Source: Hippopus hippopus
Taxonomy: Eukaryota; Mollusca; Bivalvia; Cardiida; Cardiidae
NCBI GenBank assembly: GCA_946811185.2
Contig: OX328109.1
Span: forward strand, 2,542,001-2,606,000
DNA: 64,000 nucleotides
Reading direction: 5' to 3'
The position numbers and the translations under genes are program-made. Shown here in pieces: positions 25,275-36,605 of the stretch (its first letter is position 1; the number at the start of each line of letters is the position of its first letter). The notes below the pieces were generated by a model. The model made no database searches. It had not been told where the DNA came from and saw only the letters and a program-made list of their open reading frames with translations.

Positions 25275-26831
25275 ATCCATATCAGGAGACCAAATCTTGC
25301 TTTAATGCAAAGGAAGTGGAGCCTTTATTATTTTGCAGAACTTGAGCATTGCACTGATGTAGCAAATTAAAAGAAAAATGTTATCGTCAAAAGAAGTATG
25401 AGTACATACTTTCATGAAAAATCAAACTTTACTTTGTCATTATTGAATTTGGTGAAAGAGGCAATCTTTGTTTAAGAATAGACTCAAAATATACAAAATT
25501 ATTCAAAAAAGCCTTTATAAGTGAAAAAAAAAGACACATTGTCATTGTAGCATAGAGTAGGAAAAAGATGACTTGGTTGTAAAAGCAACTGGGTGGGGTA
25601 AAATATGTTTTAGACCAATGCCATGAGTGTAAGCCATATGTTTTTGTTAAGCATTAATTTATGTTTTGCAGATCTGATTCATGTCATTTCCATGGTAATG
25701 TACAGGCATAATGGAACTATGCAGGAGCAATCTAGTCTTACTGTATTTCACTTCCCAACATTTGGCTTAATTTTGGAAAATACTGCAATTGATGGGATGA
25801 AAGAGGGACCCTAAATCATTAACTTTTTGTGACATAAATAAATGAGTTTTTAATACTTGCATTCTACAGCTTTAAGGAACAATGATACTACTTGCTAAAT
25901 ACTAGTTACTTTTGCCATGGAAATGGCTTTTGTTGCAGACCTGTATTTCACATTATCTTCATTAGTCTATGTACTTTTGATTTAAGTAAAGATCATCATC
26001 ATTATCATTATTATCATTATCAGTATATGTAATTTGATTTAGGTATTATTATGTAAATGTCATTATTTTGCTGGGGAATGTTTAAATGAGAATAGATTAT
26101 TTCATGTAGATCTTACTATGATTTTTCGGGTGTCATAGAGTCGATGTGAGTGTGTATGTATGTAACTTGAAAAGATGAAAAAAATTGTAGAAATTGTGTA
26201 AATTTATGAATTAAAAAAAGTTTTATATTAAAATTTACATTTAGCAAAAAATAAAGAGGCTTTCTTTCTTGTATGAACTCAAATCGCAAAAAAAAGATAT
26301 GAAAGCATGTTCTGAGGATGCTATTGTATGAGTGTGTGTTGTTCTGTGCAAGTGATGCAAGCAAGGTAGGAGAGTTGAACCTTTATGATGCAAGTTAATG
26401 CCATAGATGAGTTAATATAGTTTAAAAAAACATTGTGGCGAAGAGAGAAAAATCTCTACCTTCAAAGTGCTACCTAGGAAGTTGTGGAAAGAGACAGACT
26501 TAATTTGAGAGAGTGAGAGATGGGGCCGAGGAGAGAGATTGCCCTTTCAGAGGATATCAAAAAACTACCTGCGCTCACAAAGAACATGAAAAAAGTACGA
26601 GCAGAACCTGCACATGCTGCCAAGGCTTACTGTAAGATGCTCGTGAATGACCACTGAAATGACAAACCTAGCAAAATAAGTGAAATATGTGAACTAAATT
26701 TGATCGGACAAGCCAGTCACATGATCTAGATGTCTAAATATAAACACAATGAGCTAAATATAGACAGAATGAATGTTTCATAATAGTGGTATGAAGTGTT
26801 CAAGATATCAAGTTTGCATGCACTCCAGATG
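25275..26831. other. No recognised gene or element
   Basis: AT-rich. Holds a small ATC/ATT repeat (~25993-26022) and purine-rich DNA at 26440-26560. No coding signal. Confidence 0.5.
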
Positions 26832-27033
26832 TTAACTCTTTAAGCACCTTTCACATATATAGTTCCTCTTGTGGATTGTGTAGATCAAGATTGGACTGCA
26901 CAAAATGTGCAGTGTGTTCATTGATCTACACTGTCTGCTTTACTGAAACACTGCAGACAGAAGCAACCAAGAAATTGTCCATATTTTGGTTATACTTCGA
27001 GATTGAAACTGTTGGATTTATTCAGCGCTCAGA
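26832..27033 (+). mobile_element. Family B MITE
   Basis: TTAACTCTTTAAGCACCTTTC at the left; central stem GATCAAGATTGGACTGCAC / GTGCAGTGTGTTCATTGATC; right end decayed near TTCAGCGCTCAGATGG. Confidence 0.82.
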
Positions 27034-27573
27034 TGGAAGAGTTTGCTTGCTCTTGTTTTCAGAGATCATTTTGACTGAGCATAGAATCTTTGAAACAATT
27101 ACATGATAACACACTGGTAGTGGCCCTAACGTATAATTAAGACAGAGGCCATTATTTAGTCTTTGGAGGTACAGCCTCCCTCTTTTCAGAGGCTTTCATG
27201 AAATCTGCACCATGACTGTGTTATATCAAAGTGCTGCACAATGTTCTAGAGAGAGAAACCAGTTGAAAGAGGATAAAAGTTGATGATGAGAGAAGTTAAG
27301 AAGTAGTTTGGATGGATGAAGGTGAGACGTGAGAATGTGAGAGCTATACAAATATCCATGGCTACCAAGGATTCTCAAGTCAGTTGTAAGTTGAAATCCC
27401 AAGAGGAGCCATTTGATTGGGTGAAGCATTAGGCTGGGACATTGTTTCAGCCAATCATATGGCAAGCCTTGAAATCGAAATTCTGATCAATATTTAATGA
27501 TTTAGTAAATACTGAGACTGAGGCCATCAACCGTTCTAAAATGAATTTTATTTCTAAATTCCAAGATTGAATA
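27034..27573. other. No recognised feature
   Basis: AT-rich, no coding signal and no copy of the named repeat families. Confidence 0.45.
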
Positions 27574-27799
27574 TTAACTCTTTGCCACACAATGAAATTT
27601 TAGACTTGTCCAAATTGAAAGTGTTTGCAAACAACAAAATAAATGTGCCTGAAAAATTGAATTTTATTATGGAAAGCGTAAAAAAAAACATTGTGGGAAA
27701 AATAGGGTGCTGGTTACAAGCTTTTCTCCTTTTCTCACAATTTTCAAAATCCTTCTCTTTCAGGGTCTTTAAAAGTCTGGATTGTGTGGTAGAGGGATA
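27574..27799 (+). mobile_element. Family A MITE, broken palindrome
   Basis: TTAACTCTTTGCCACACAATG to GTGTGGTAGAGGGATAG. The core reads AATAGGGTGCTGGTTACAAG. Confidence 0.87.
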
Positions 27800-27889
27800 G
27801 CAATTACAGCCCCAAGAACAACTAAAATATGCATTCTAATATGACACGTGAATTCAGCTGTATAAACACAGTGCAACGAAAGCGTGGTA

Positions 27890-27955
27890 AAATCTACATT
27901 ATTCTATGTAGAGTGACGTCATTCTATATAGAGTGACGTCATTCTGTATAAAGTA
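27890..27955. repeat. 20-bp tandem repeat with two TGACGTCA sites
   Basis: TCTATRTAGAGTGACGTCAT is repeated; perfect CRE palindromes at 27914-27921 and 27934-27941. Confidence 0.7.
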
Positions 27956-28049
27956 AGTAAGTTATTCAATGGAATATGATCTGCATCCGCGTTTTTACTC
28001 TAAGTATGAACCTGTTTTCCTTTGATTAAGAGTTGGTCATGTTAGAATC

Positions 28050-28231
28050 GAAATAATCTTCTTTCTATTGTGGTTTATCGTTCAATAAACCACGATGTGA
28101 GTCATGAGATGCAATGTATAAACCACTCGGGCTATCGCCCTTGTGGATTATTTATTGTGCCTCATAACTCACAACTGTGGTTTATTGAACGTTAAACCAC
28201 GATAGAAAGAAGATTATTTCTTAAATCTGCT
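28050..28231. mobile_element. 182-bp foldback element (GATAAACCAC type)
   Basis: Arms AAATAATCTTCTTTCTATTG and GTTCAATAAACCAC recur inverted at the right end. The tip lies around ACCACTCGGGCTATCGCCC. About 75 nt per arm with few mismatches. Confidence 0.88.
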
Positions 28232-28514
28232 GTCTGCAAAGACCATAGAGTTAAGAGGCAAACTTACAATTATTGAGGTTGTTTTTCTAGACTTAAAATT
28301 TCTGTTACTGTAAAAAACTGGAAATGTTTGCTCCATGGAAACCTTTGCAGTTTTCACGTACTGATAAAAATTGCGAAGATATCTGCCAGTGTAAATTTGA
28401 CTTACATTAAGGTATATTTAACTAGACATAGGGTCATGTGGAAGCAGTTTGACTGGGACCCTTGTCGACATCAATGAGTGCCTTTTTCTTTTTATCAAAG
28501 TCGACTAGAATACA

Positions 28515-28575
28515 ATTGTGGGGAAAGGAGAAATGGCATTAATATGCATTTTCTCCATTTACTTCAATGTTTTTA
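28515..28575. mobile_element. Family A core fragment
   Basis: ATTGTGGGGAAAGGAGAAAT...GCATTTTCTCCATTTACTTC only; no arms. Confidence 0.65.
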
Positions 28576-28721
28576 TGCTAAAAAGTCCATTTTGGGAATA
28601 TATAGGGTCAAGTATCATTATCTCTTCACAGAAATTAACTCGCGTAAGGTCAGTATTTCGTAATTCGCGAAATTTTAGACCCGTGATAGTATCCTTTTTT
28701 ACAGTACTTTTAATTGACGCT

Positions 28722-28948
28722 TTAACCCTTTATCACACGACAATATTTTGGATTCTTCCTAATTAAAAGCATTTGTTGAAGACCAATCAAAAGTGTCCGA
28801 AATGATGAAATTTGTTTCTGAAAGGTTAGAAAACATTGTGGGAAAAGGAGAAAATGCTGGTTACCAGCATTTTCTCCTTTTCCCACAATGTTTTCAAAAG
28901 GCATCTTCCTCAGGGTTGTTAAAAGTCATCATTGTGATAAAGGGTTAA
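28722..28948 (+). mobile_element. Family A MITE, best-preserved reference copy
   Basis: TTAA ends (28722-28725, 28945-28948). L arm ACGACAATATTTTGGATTCT; uninterrupted palindrome GAAAACATTGTGGGAAAAGG / its inverse meeting at GCTGGTTACCAGC; R arm CAGGGTTGTTAAAAGTCATC. About 227 bp, no coding capacity; any translation of the core reads as the same short peptide on both strands because of the palindrome. Confidence 0.95.
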
Positions 28949-29029
28949 AGGCTAAGACAGGTAAAATGCCAGTTGCATGAAAGGAAAATAGGTTTTCATC
29001 ATTATGTCAATCTTATCATCTCCTTGCCC

Positions 29030-29240
29030 TTAAGCCTGTACCAAATGACAAACTTTTTGACTCACTCAAATTGAAAGCAAAATAATTGTTACTCAAAAAG
29101 AAAAAGTTTTCAGAAGGGAAGAAAACATAATGGGAAAAGAAGAAAATGCTGCTTACCAGCATTTTCTCCTTTTCCACAATGTTTTCAAAAGCTTCTTCCT
29201 GAGGGTTGTTACAAATTTGGAATGTGTGGTAAAGGTATTA
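29030..29240 (+). mobile_element. Family A MITE
   Basis: TTAAGCCTGTACCAAATGAC to GTGTGGTAAAGGTATTA. The L arm has an internal deletion. Confidence 0.88.
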
Positions 29241-29302
29241 CCCACACAGCTGATGTAGCCAAATGGACAACCTCAGTCAGAACAAAGGAGCAAATTCTTG
29301 GA

Positions 29303-29434
29303 CAGATGGATGGATGGATGAATGGATGGCAGACGGATGGATGGATGGACAAACAATCAAACAATTTGTTGATGGATGGATGGATGGATGGATTGGTGCA
29401 TGGGTTGATGGATGGATGGATGGATGGATAAAGT
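29303..29434. repeat. (GATG)n microsatellite, interrupted
   Basis: GATGGATGGATGGATG blocks separated by short non-repeat bases. Reading frames here (DGWMDG repeats) are artefacts. Confidence 0.9.
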
Positions 29435-29557
29435 GTGTGTTTTCAAAAGCTACCATTTGCTGAAGTAATAGATAAAAGTGAATTTTAGAAAGTATTAGCA
29501 TCACTTTAACAAATCCAAATGTGGACATCCAATTTGAATAACAGTGTCAAATGAAAG

Positions 29558-29560
<3 letters not shown>

Positions 29561-29597
<37 letters not shown>
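29561..29597. repeat. (GA)n microsatellite
   Basis: About 18 GA units, flanked by ordinary sequence. Confidence 0.95.
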
Positions 29598-29599
<2 letters not shown>

Positions 29600-29849
29600 A
29601 TTGGTCATCAGGAAAAGCAACTACCAGGAGAAAGTTTTTGATTGGTCAACAGCCATCCAAGAAGTGAAAGAGACCAGAAACTAACCAATCTGCATGGCTT
29701 TTAGAAGCATGGTGCTGGGACAAGTTATTGACTCATAGTATGTTGTAGATATTTATTCCTATATTAAGGATTCTGCAAGGATGAATAGGGCTTTAACCTA
29801 GATTTTAATCTTCAGTATCTCTGTTTAAGTTTACTCTTTAATGTTTTAC

Positions 29850-30053
29850 TTAACCCCTAAAGGACCTTTCTCAACTATAGTTGCCTGTGCAGCCAGTATA
29901 GATTAAGATCAGATTGCATAAAACATTCAGTCTGATCTTTGATCTACACTGTCCACTTTGCTGAGACATTCTGAACAAGAGCAGCCATGAAATTGCAGTT
30001 ATTTGGGTTTTATTTCTAGACTGAAAAGGTTTATTTGGTGTGCTTGGTGTTAA
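29850..30053 (+). mobile_element. Family B MITE, full length
   Basis: TTAACCCCTAAAGGACC to GGTGTGCTTGGTGTTAA with TTAA at each end. The central palindrome is GATCAGATTGCATAAAACAT / CAGTCTGATC. Confidence 0.9.
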
Positions 30054-30205
30054 GTTTACTTATCTTGTTTCCATAGCACATGAAACATATTTGAGCTTCG
30101 AACAGAAAAGAATGTAAAGTAATTTTATTGCAAAAGATATTGAACTTTTGGCTATTATGTCACAGGATCCAAACAACATGGCAATGATCCGTATCTTCCC
30201 TGCAG

Positions 30206-30231
30206 AGAACCTGGATATTTTGTGTTTGTAA
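30206..30231 (+). CDS. SERCA: Candidate distal terminal exon of SERCA (short tail)
   Basis: A good acceptor (CGTATCTTCCCTGCAG) precedes it. Joined to the M10 exon, the split codon G|AG gives E994 followed by NLDILCL and TAA at 30229-30231. That is an 8-residue hydrophilic-to-mixed tail, giving a protein of ~1001 residues, the size of short SERCA isoforms. An alternative acceptor at 30166 (TATGTCACAG) in the matching phase would give GSKQHGNDPYLPCREP and onward to a stop at 30245. The evidence is only a splice site, phase and short frame, so this could be chance. Confidence 0.4.
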
Positions 30232-30524
30232 ATTTAACGCTTTAGTTTTGAATATATAGACATTTGATATGCTGTCTGTGAAAGAATGCTTATTATTTCA
30301 TGCTTTCCGGTAGGTTATCGAGAAATACCAGTGAAATATTTTTTAAAGTCTTTTTGTCTGTTGGTAGTTATTCTTTAAAAGCTAATTAATTTTACAAAGC
30401 AGTTAGAGAGACATCATTATTACTTGAGCAATGACAATTGATTTACATTGTTCAATATTAAACTAGGAGATTGAAACCAACATACATCCACACACCCTGA
30501 AAACTGAAAATTAACAGTGATATG

Positions 30525-32250
30525 CCCTTAGGGTTTGGTTTCTGCATGCATCTAGTTTTTGGTTTCTAAGTGTACCTAGATTTGGGTTTCAAAAGTCCTT
30601 AGCTTTGGTTTCTACATGTGCCTAAATTTTGGTTTCTACATGTCCCTAGGTTTTGGTTTCTAAACATACCTAGGTTTTAGTTTCTAAATATCCCTAGGTT
30701 TGGGTTTCTAAATGTCCTTAGGCTTTGGTTTCTAAAAGTCCCTAGGTTTCGGTTTCTAAATGTTCTTGGATTATGGTTTCTAAATGTTCATAGGTTTTGG
30801 TTTCTAAAAGTCCATAGCTTTTGGTTTCTAAATGTCCTAAGGTTTTGGTTCTACATGTCCTTGGATTATGGTTTCTAAATGTCCATAAGTTTTGGTTCTA
30901 CATGTCCATAAGTTTTGGTTTCTAAATGGCCATAGGTTTTGGTTTCTAAATGTCCTAAGGTTTTGGTTTCTATATGTCATTGGATTATAGTTTCTAAATG
31001 TCCTTGGTTTATGGTTTCTAAATGTCCATAGGTTTTGGTTTCTATATGTCCCTGGATTATGGTTTCTAAATATCCTTAGGTTTTGGTTCTAAATGTCCTT
31101 AGGTTTTGCTTTCTAAATATTCTTGGTTTATGGTTTCTAAATGTCCATAGGTTTTTGTTTCTATATGTCCATAGGTTTTGCTTCTAAATGTCCTTGGATA
31201 ATGGTTTTCTAAATGTTCAAAGGTTTTTGTTTCTAAATGTCCTTGGATTATGGTTTCAAAATGTCCTAAGGTTTTGGTTTCTAAATGTCCTTAGGTTTTG
31301 GTTCTAAATGTCCTTGGACAATGGTTTCTAAATGTTCAAAGGTTTTTGTTTCTAAATGTCCTTGGATTATGGTGTCTAAATGTCCTAAGGTTTTGGTTTC
31401 TAAATGTCCTTAGGTTTTGGTTCTAAATGTCTTAAGGTTTTGGTTTCTAAATATCTTTGGTTTATGGTTTCTAAATGCCCATAGGTTTTGCTTTCTATAT
31501 GTCCATAGGTTTTGCTTCTAAATGTCCTTGGATTATGGTTTCTAAATGTTCACAAGTTTTGGTTTCTAAAAGGCCTTGGATTATGGTATCTTAATGTCCA
31601 TAGGTTTTGGTTTCTATATGTCCTTGGATTATGGTTTCTAGATGTCCATAGGTTTTGGTTTCTAAATGGCCTTGGATTATGGTATCTTAATGTCCATAGG
31701 TTTTGGTTTCTATATGTCCTTGGATTATGATTTCTAAATGTCCTTGGATTATGGTTTCTAGATGTCCATAGGTTTTGGTTTCTAAATGGCCTTGGATTAT
31801 GGTATCTTAATGTCAATAGGTTTTGGTTTCTATATGTCCTTGGATTATGGTTTCTGTATGTCCTTGGATTATGGTTTCTAAATGTCCATAGGTTTTGGTT
31901 TCTATATGTCAATAAGTTTTGGTTTCTAATTGGCCATAGGGTTTGGTTTCTATATGTCATTGGATTATGGTTTCTAATTGTCCTTGGATTATGGTTTCTA
32001 AATGTCCACAGGTTTTGGTTTCTATATGTCCATAAATTTTGGTTTCTAAATGTTCTTTAGTTTTGGTTTCTGTATGTCCTTGTACTATGGTTTCAAAATG
32101 TTCATAGGTTTTGGTTTCTAAATGACCTTGGTTTCTTAATGTCCATAGGTTTTGGTTTCTTAATGTCCATTGGTTTTGGTTTTTACATGTTGTCTGGTTA
32201 AGGTTTCTACATGTTGTTAGTTTTTTATTTCTTCATGTTATTAAGTTCAC
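30525..32250. repeat. 24-bp minisatellite, about 70 units
   Basis: Units alternate between GGTTTTGGTTTCTAAATGTCCATA-like and GGATTATGGTTTCTAAATGTCCTT-like forms (first 20 bases GGTTTTGGTTTCTAAATGTC). Between 31571 and 31860 a higher-order period of 96-120 bp (4-5 units) is visible. Because 24 is divisible by three, long open frames run through it (e.g. minus strand 31550-31960). They are repeats of an octapeptide, not a gene. Confidence 0.95.
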
Positions 32251-33459
32251 ATTTCTGAATGATGTGAGGTTGTTGCCTTGTGAATTTCTGTTCTAAAGAA
32301 AATGATAAATTATTTAAGTCAGAGATTAAACACTAGTGACAGCAAAATAAAGTCCCAAGAAATCTGTGTTAAATTTGTTGCGAATGTTGTTAAGTCCACA
32401 TTACTTTCAAAGAGGATGTCAGACTAAACTTATCATTGTTTCGTGAGGTTGTGTAGATGTCTATTTTGGTGAAACATCTCAGTAAGTGTGTGTTTAGGAT
32501 CCAATTGTTTGTTGTCAGTTAAATTCTGCACCTAGTGTGGTGGAATGTTTAAGGATGGTCAAACAATTTCACCAGTTTTGAACTGTACTTATATCCCTGA
32601 TTTCCAGCCAAAAGCATGACTCAAAAAGCCAAGATTATTTCTCTTGGTTTCAGATGTTACCAGCTCTTTCAATTGTAATTGTGTTTTTAGAATATTTTAA
32701 TGTTAAGTCTCATCCCTAATTTAAATACTGTTCTTGCCCATTCATGATGAAGTCATTTAGAATACCAGTAATTCAACAAGTACTTTTCACATCATTCAAA
32801 CCAATACAGAACATCACCTTTTTTCACTTACACCTAATACCATTAACAACATCATGTATTATACCTATCAGTATATCCTATCTATAAAGTTTTGCTTTAG
32901 TCACCAAATATAGATATATTTCACCATGCACTCTCCTTCAATACTGTGACCTTCAAAGACAGATACAGAACGAACTAAATGTTTAGTTTGAGATAAGGTT
33001 AGTTTATTTCTGTTGCTAATTTTTGCCTTCAGAAATCAGGTATGGATGCATGCTGATAATTCCAAAGCTTATGCTACCTGAAAACTTTCTTTAAAAAATC
33101 AACTGGAAAAATGAGCAGTTTACTATCAGCTCAGTGCTTTTTTTATCATCAAAGCATGTGTATTTTGCAATTAACTAAAGTATTTGGTGCCATGAAGTAG
33201 TTTGCATTCAGCTTAGTACCTTTTATCTTCAAAGTAAGGGTATTTTGCATTTGATAAAAGTATTTGGTGCTATGAAATCACATGTACATAGTACATGAAA
33301 TAAATAAGGCTATGGTTTATGGTTTAACAATGACAGGCAATATAGACTAGAAGGAGTCCCTTGATTTTAGTAGTTCACAGGTAATTTACTAAATCTTAAC
33401 CATCACTATAATTAAGTTGCTTTATGAATTTAATGACATTACCAGACATATTAAAAGAG
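32251..33459. other. No recognised feature
   Basis: AT-rich and MITE-free. A short duplicated phrase (TTTATCTTCAAAG...TATTTTGCA...AAAGTATTTGGTGC, ~33150 and ~33225) is the only internal repeat noticed. Confidence 0.45.
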
Positions 33460-33578
33460 CCATGCTTTGTGAGAATGGGGTTTAGTCCATTTGCAAATAG
33501 TATCAACCCATGTTATCCTGTGCTATTGGTCACTTTCCTGCATGTCAAAGGACCAGTCTACCTCATGACCCAGGAAGA
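33460..33578 (+). mobile_element. Family C MITE, truncated
   Basis: GAGCCATGCTTTGTGAGAAT, ATCAACCCATGTTATCCTG, CATGTCAAAGGACCAGTCTA; the second half is missing. Confidence 0.7.
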
Positions 33579-33674
33579 GGAAATGGATATGACACACTTT
33601 CAAAAGACATTTTCAGTGTAGAAAATGGACCCAATGAAGAGCAATTTCAAGGTTGCTTTCATCTATTTTGTGTT

Positions 33675-33987
33675 TCAGCAAAGCAGACAGTGTAGATCAA
33701 ACATCAAGTTCCATATTAACCAACCATCCTCAAGATCATTTTTAGTCTTATTCCTTAAGATTTTCTAAGGTTGAAAGTAACACAACTCCTGATTGGCTAA
33801 ACCAAATGGTTTAGCCAATCAGGAGTTGTGTTGCTGTCATATTTTAAAATTTTGGAGAATATGACTAAAAATGTACTTAAGAATGGTTGGTGAATTGAGA
33901 CCCAGACTGCATGTTTTGTGCAGTCTGATCTTGATCTAAACTGGCTGCAAAGACAATTAAAGTTGTGAATGGCATTTTAAGGACTAA
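33675..33987 (-). mobile_element. Family B MITE carrying a family E foldback
   Basis: GCAGACAGTGTAGATCAAAC on the left. The right part continues AGACTGCATGTTTTGTGCAG and TCTGATCTTGATCTAAACTG to GTGAATGGCATTTTAAGG. Confidence 0.78.
33713..33905. mobile_element. Family E foldback element, copy 3
   Basis: Stem ACACAACTCCTGATTGGCTA and its inverse, with TAAGAATGGTTGGTGAATTG at the right end. Confidence 0.88.
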
Positions 33988-34345
33988 TTGTTGATATTTG
34001 GGAAAAGAGAAATGGGGAATGAAAACTGCTTGCCTATGCCTATTTCAAAAATCTGTTCTTTTGGTTGCTTCAGCACCTGTCTCTTTTAAATAAGAATAAA
34101 AATAACTGATAAATGTTCTGCTATATGAATTAAAAAATAATGCTAGATTTTGTTTGACTTACTTGATTTCTGTCTTTAATTTGGTTCAGACAGACATTTC
34201 TTTGATTTAAGTTCTGTGTTTGTTACAAATTTGCTGAAACTTGAACACATTTTTTTAAGTTAATAGATATATATTTTCTATGCATTTATCACAGAGCGAA
34301 ATCTTGTTTTTTACTGAAAGTAAATGGTAGAGTGCAAAGAACAAC

Positions 34346-34540
34346 TTAACTGTAATTTGGTGCATTTACAGATTGTGAAGATCAGGATGAGATTGTACTA
34401 AACATGAAGCCTGATCTTAGATCTACAACGTCTGACGTCTGATTAGACAGTTGTAGCAAAATCAACCTTAAATAGCAGTTTTGTGGGGTTTTTTTACCTC
34501 ACAATCAAAGTGTCCATTTATTGATTTAGCACTTTGATGT
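34346..34540 (+). mobile_element. Family B MITE, old copy
   Basis: TTAACTGTAATTTGGTGCAT; stem GATCAGGATGAGATTGTACT / AGCCTGATCTTAGATCTAC; right end eroded. Confidence 0.65.
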
Positions 34541-34605
34541 TTTCAACTATGCCAGCTCTTACAGAGTCAATTAGTGAAATAGACCCCTTCAGTCAGGACA
34601 AACAT

Positions 34606-34762
34606 CCAGAATATTGATATTTCAAGCTTTCTTTGGCCAGAACATGTTAGGAAGAAGCGGACAGTGTAGTTTCAAGATCAGACTGCACTATTTGTGCAGT
34701 CTGATCTTGATCTACACTGTCATCAAAAACAACTTAAGTCAGTTTCAGCACATTATGGGTTA
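34606..34762 (-). mobile_element. Family B MITE
   Basis: Perfect stem CAAGATCAGACTGCACTA / TTGTGCAGTCTGATCTTG inside GTGTAGT...CTACACTGTC; the outer part ends at GGGTTAA. Confidence 0.82.
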
Positions 34763-34917
34763 AGAACTAGAAATTTGAACATTCACTGGTAAATTTTAAG
34801 CCTTAGAGCACTAGGTTTATGGAACATATCTATTACATGCAAATCATGAAGCTGATGTTCATTGTACCAGGTAACTAATTGAAGTAACCAAGACTGACTG
34901 AATGCTGGAATTTCAGA

Positions 34918-34944
34918 GGGGGCGGGGGATGGAAGGGGGGGGGG
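34918..34944 (+). promoter_or_regulatory. G-run cluster with G-quadruplex potential
   Basis: GGGGG-C-GGGGG-ATGGAA-GGGGGGGGGG allows four G-tracts with short loops. Isolated in AT-rich DNA. Confidence 0.5.
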
Positions 34945-35139
34945 CAAAGTATGGGAAGAACTATATGAAATGATATCCATGTACCATTATGGATGATATG
35001 AGCATAGAGCAGCAGGAGCCTCAGGAAGCCTGGGTTCAACATCAAAGTTGCAAGTAGCATGATGCCTTCCCAGGGAAAAAAAAAATGGCAGAAAAGAAAA
35101 AATAATCAGAATTCTCCATGGGCCTTATCCTCAGTTTTT

Positions 35140-35215
35140 CCCCTCTTTCCACAATTTTTTCAAAAGCCTACTTTCTAAAGATCATCAAAAAGTGGGATTA
35201 TTTGGTAAAGAGTTG
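35140..35215 (+). mobile_element. Family A R-arm fragment
   Basis: TTTCCACAATTTTTTCAAAAGCC to TTTGGTAAAGAGTT. Confidence 0.75.
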
Positions 35216-36605
35216 TTATATGGGAAGAAGAAGAGTTTATTCATTTGAAAAGTTTTAATACATGATTTTTAAAAAAGACGTAGAACACCATTGTAACAAA
35301 ACATGTGAAAAGAAAATTTAATAGATTCTGTCAATATAAAATTCTGATAATTCCAGCATTTTGTTTATACTGTCTTGATTTGCAACATTTCAATCACTCA
35401 AAACGAGAGATGAAAATAACTCTTATTGAAAAATCAAACAAGAACAAAATTTAATGTTTTGTTGGCCTTTCATTTATTCTGCTTCACTGAAAATTGTAAT
35501 GGAACACTTGTTTGAAATGTTGTCATTATAAGTTTTATTTTGTCGTTTTAACAGTGATAATGTCTTTTTGACTCTCATTTGTGGCTGATTTTATCAAGAA
35601 TATGTTGCATGCAGTTTCCTTGTTTTCTTAATAATATTTGTCATTAAAATGTTATTGATAGAACTGTTCAAATTGTGTTAATGAAATATTCAGAGAAGTT
35701 GCAAATTTGATTTTGTGCCATTAAACATAAAACTTACATTGTAGGCATTTGCAGTGCATCAAGTGGTTGCTGTTTTGAGTTTGAACCATTCAACATAATA
35801 TCTGCAGTGCATGATAGTCATATGATTTGATTTGTTGAAGGCAAAAGCAGAAGATAAACTGTGAAATTATTTATCATTAATCATTAGAGTGCCTTATAAA
35901 CGAAATGCACGATTTCATTGTAGGAAAAAGATCTGGATATTGCTTTTGAAGACTGTTTTGAGCCAGAATGTCTCAACAGAATTGTCAGAATAGATACTGT
36001 ACCAGAAGCACCTGCAGGTGCTTTGTGCTCCAAGAGTTCAAATTTTCAAACCTTCAAGCTTTTGCCATACTTTGTGGATGGCCATTATTTATTTTTCAGA
36101 TTTTTTTTGGGGGGTTAACATACCATTTTGTCAGATTCATATTACCAAAAACAGAACTTGCACATATCTGATGACACTTATCATCCTTTCTATTTTATAA
36201 CATGTTGTAAATATATTGCTTTCTGTATGAAAAGATATTGATAGATGTAAATTGCTTTCTGTATTTTTGTCCATGTAGCTGTACCCAATGTTACATCATT
36301 ATAGAGGATGCTTTCCATGTTGTATTGATGTGCTATATTGTTGCATAATGTATTGTAGCTTTAAAGTGAGTTTAATCATGATTATATATCCTAGTTGTGG
36401 TGATTGGACACGATAGCTACATAGTTTGATATTTGGGCATAATACTGGCAAACCCCCACCAATATACAGTTCCATGCTTAAATGTGGCTTATGGGGGAAA
36501 AATATAAGAAATTATGAAATTCTCAGCCTCATTCTATTGACAGATATTGTATTTGATGTATGCAGAATGAATCTGTAAAAATTTGGATTTTTTTTACCCA
36601 TAATT
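35216..36605. other. AT-rich stretch, possible distal SERCA 3' region
   Basis: MITE-free. Apart from the candidate terminal exon at 35924, nothing coding is supported. A 64-codon frame (35924-36118) is open in a phase that does not match the upstream SERCA exon. Confidence 0.45.
35924..35949 (+). CDS. SERCA: Second candidate SERCA terminal exon
   Basis: After GATTTCATTGTAG, the split codon G|GA gives G994, then KRSGYCF and TGA (35947-35949). The acceptor is weaker than the one at 30205. Shares CTGGATATT with the 30206 candidate, though read in a different frame. Listed only because SERCA genes often have more than one 3' end; may be chance. Confidence 0.22.

Noticed and set aside
29222..29528. 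DGWMDG / HPSIHPS repeat peptides
   Set aside because: (GATG)n microsatellite translations.
31512..31960. Open frame of 136 residues (NHNPRTYRNQNLW repeats) and its plus-strand counterpart
   Set aside because: Product of a 24-bp minisatellite; the period divisible by three keeps frames open.
30525..32250. CRISPR-like array of regular repeats
   Set aside because: Units are contiguous without spacers, and the DNA is eukaryotic; it is a minisatellite.
35924..36118. 64-codon open frame starting EKDLDIAFEDCF as a further SERCA exon
   Set aside because: Its phase does not match the upstream exon, and no family similarity is recognisable.
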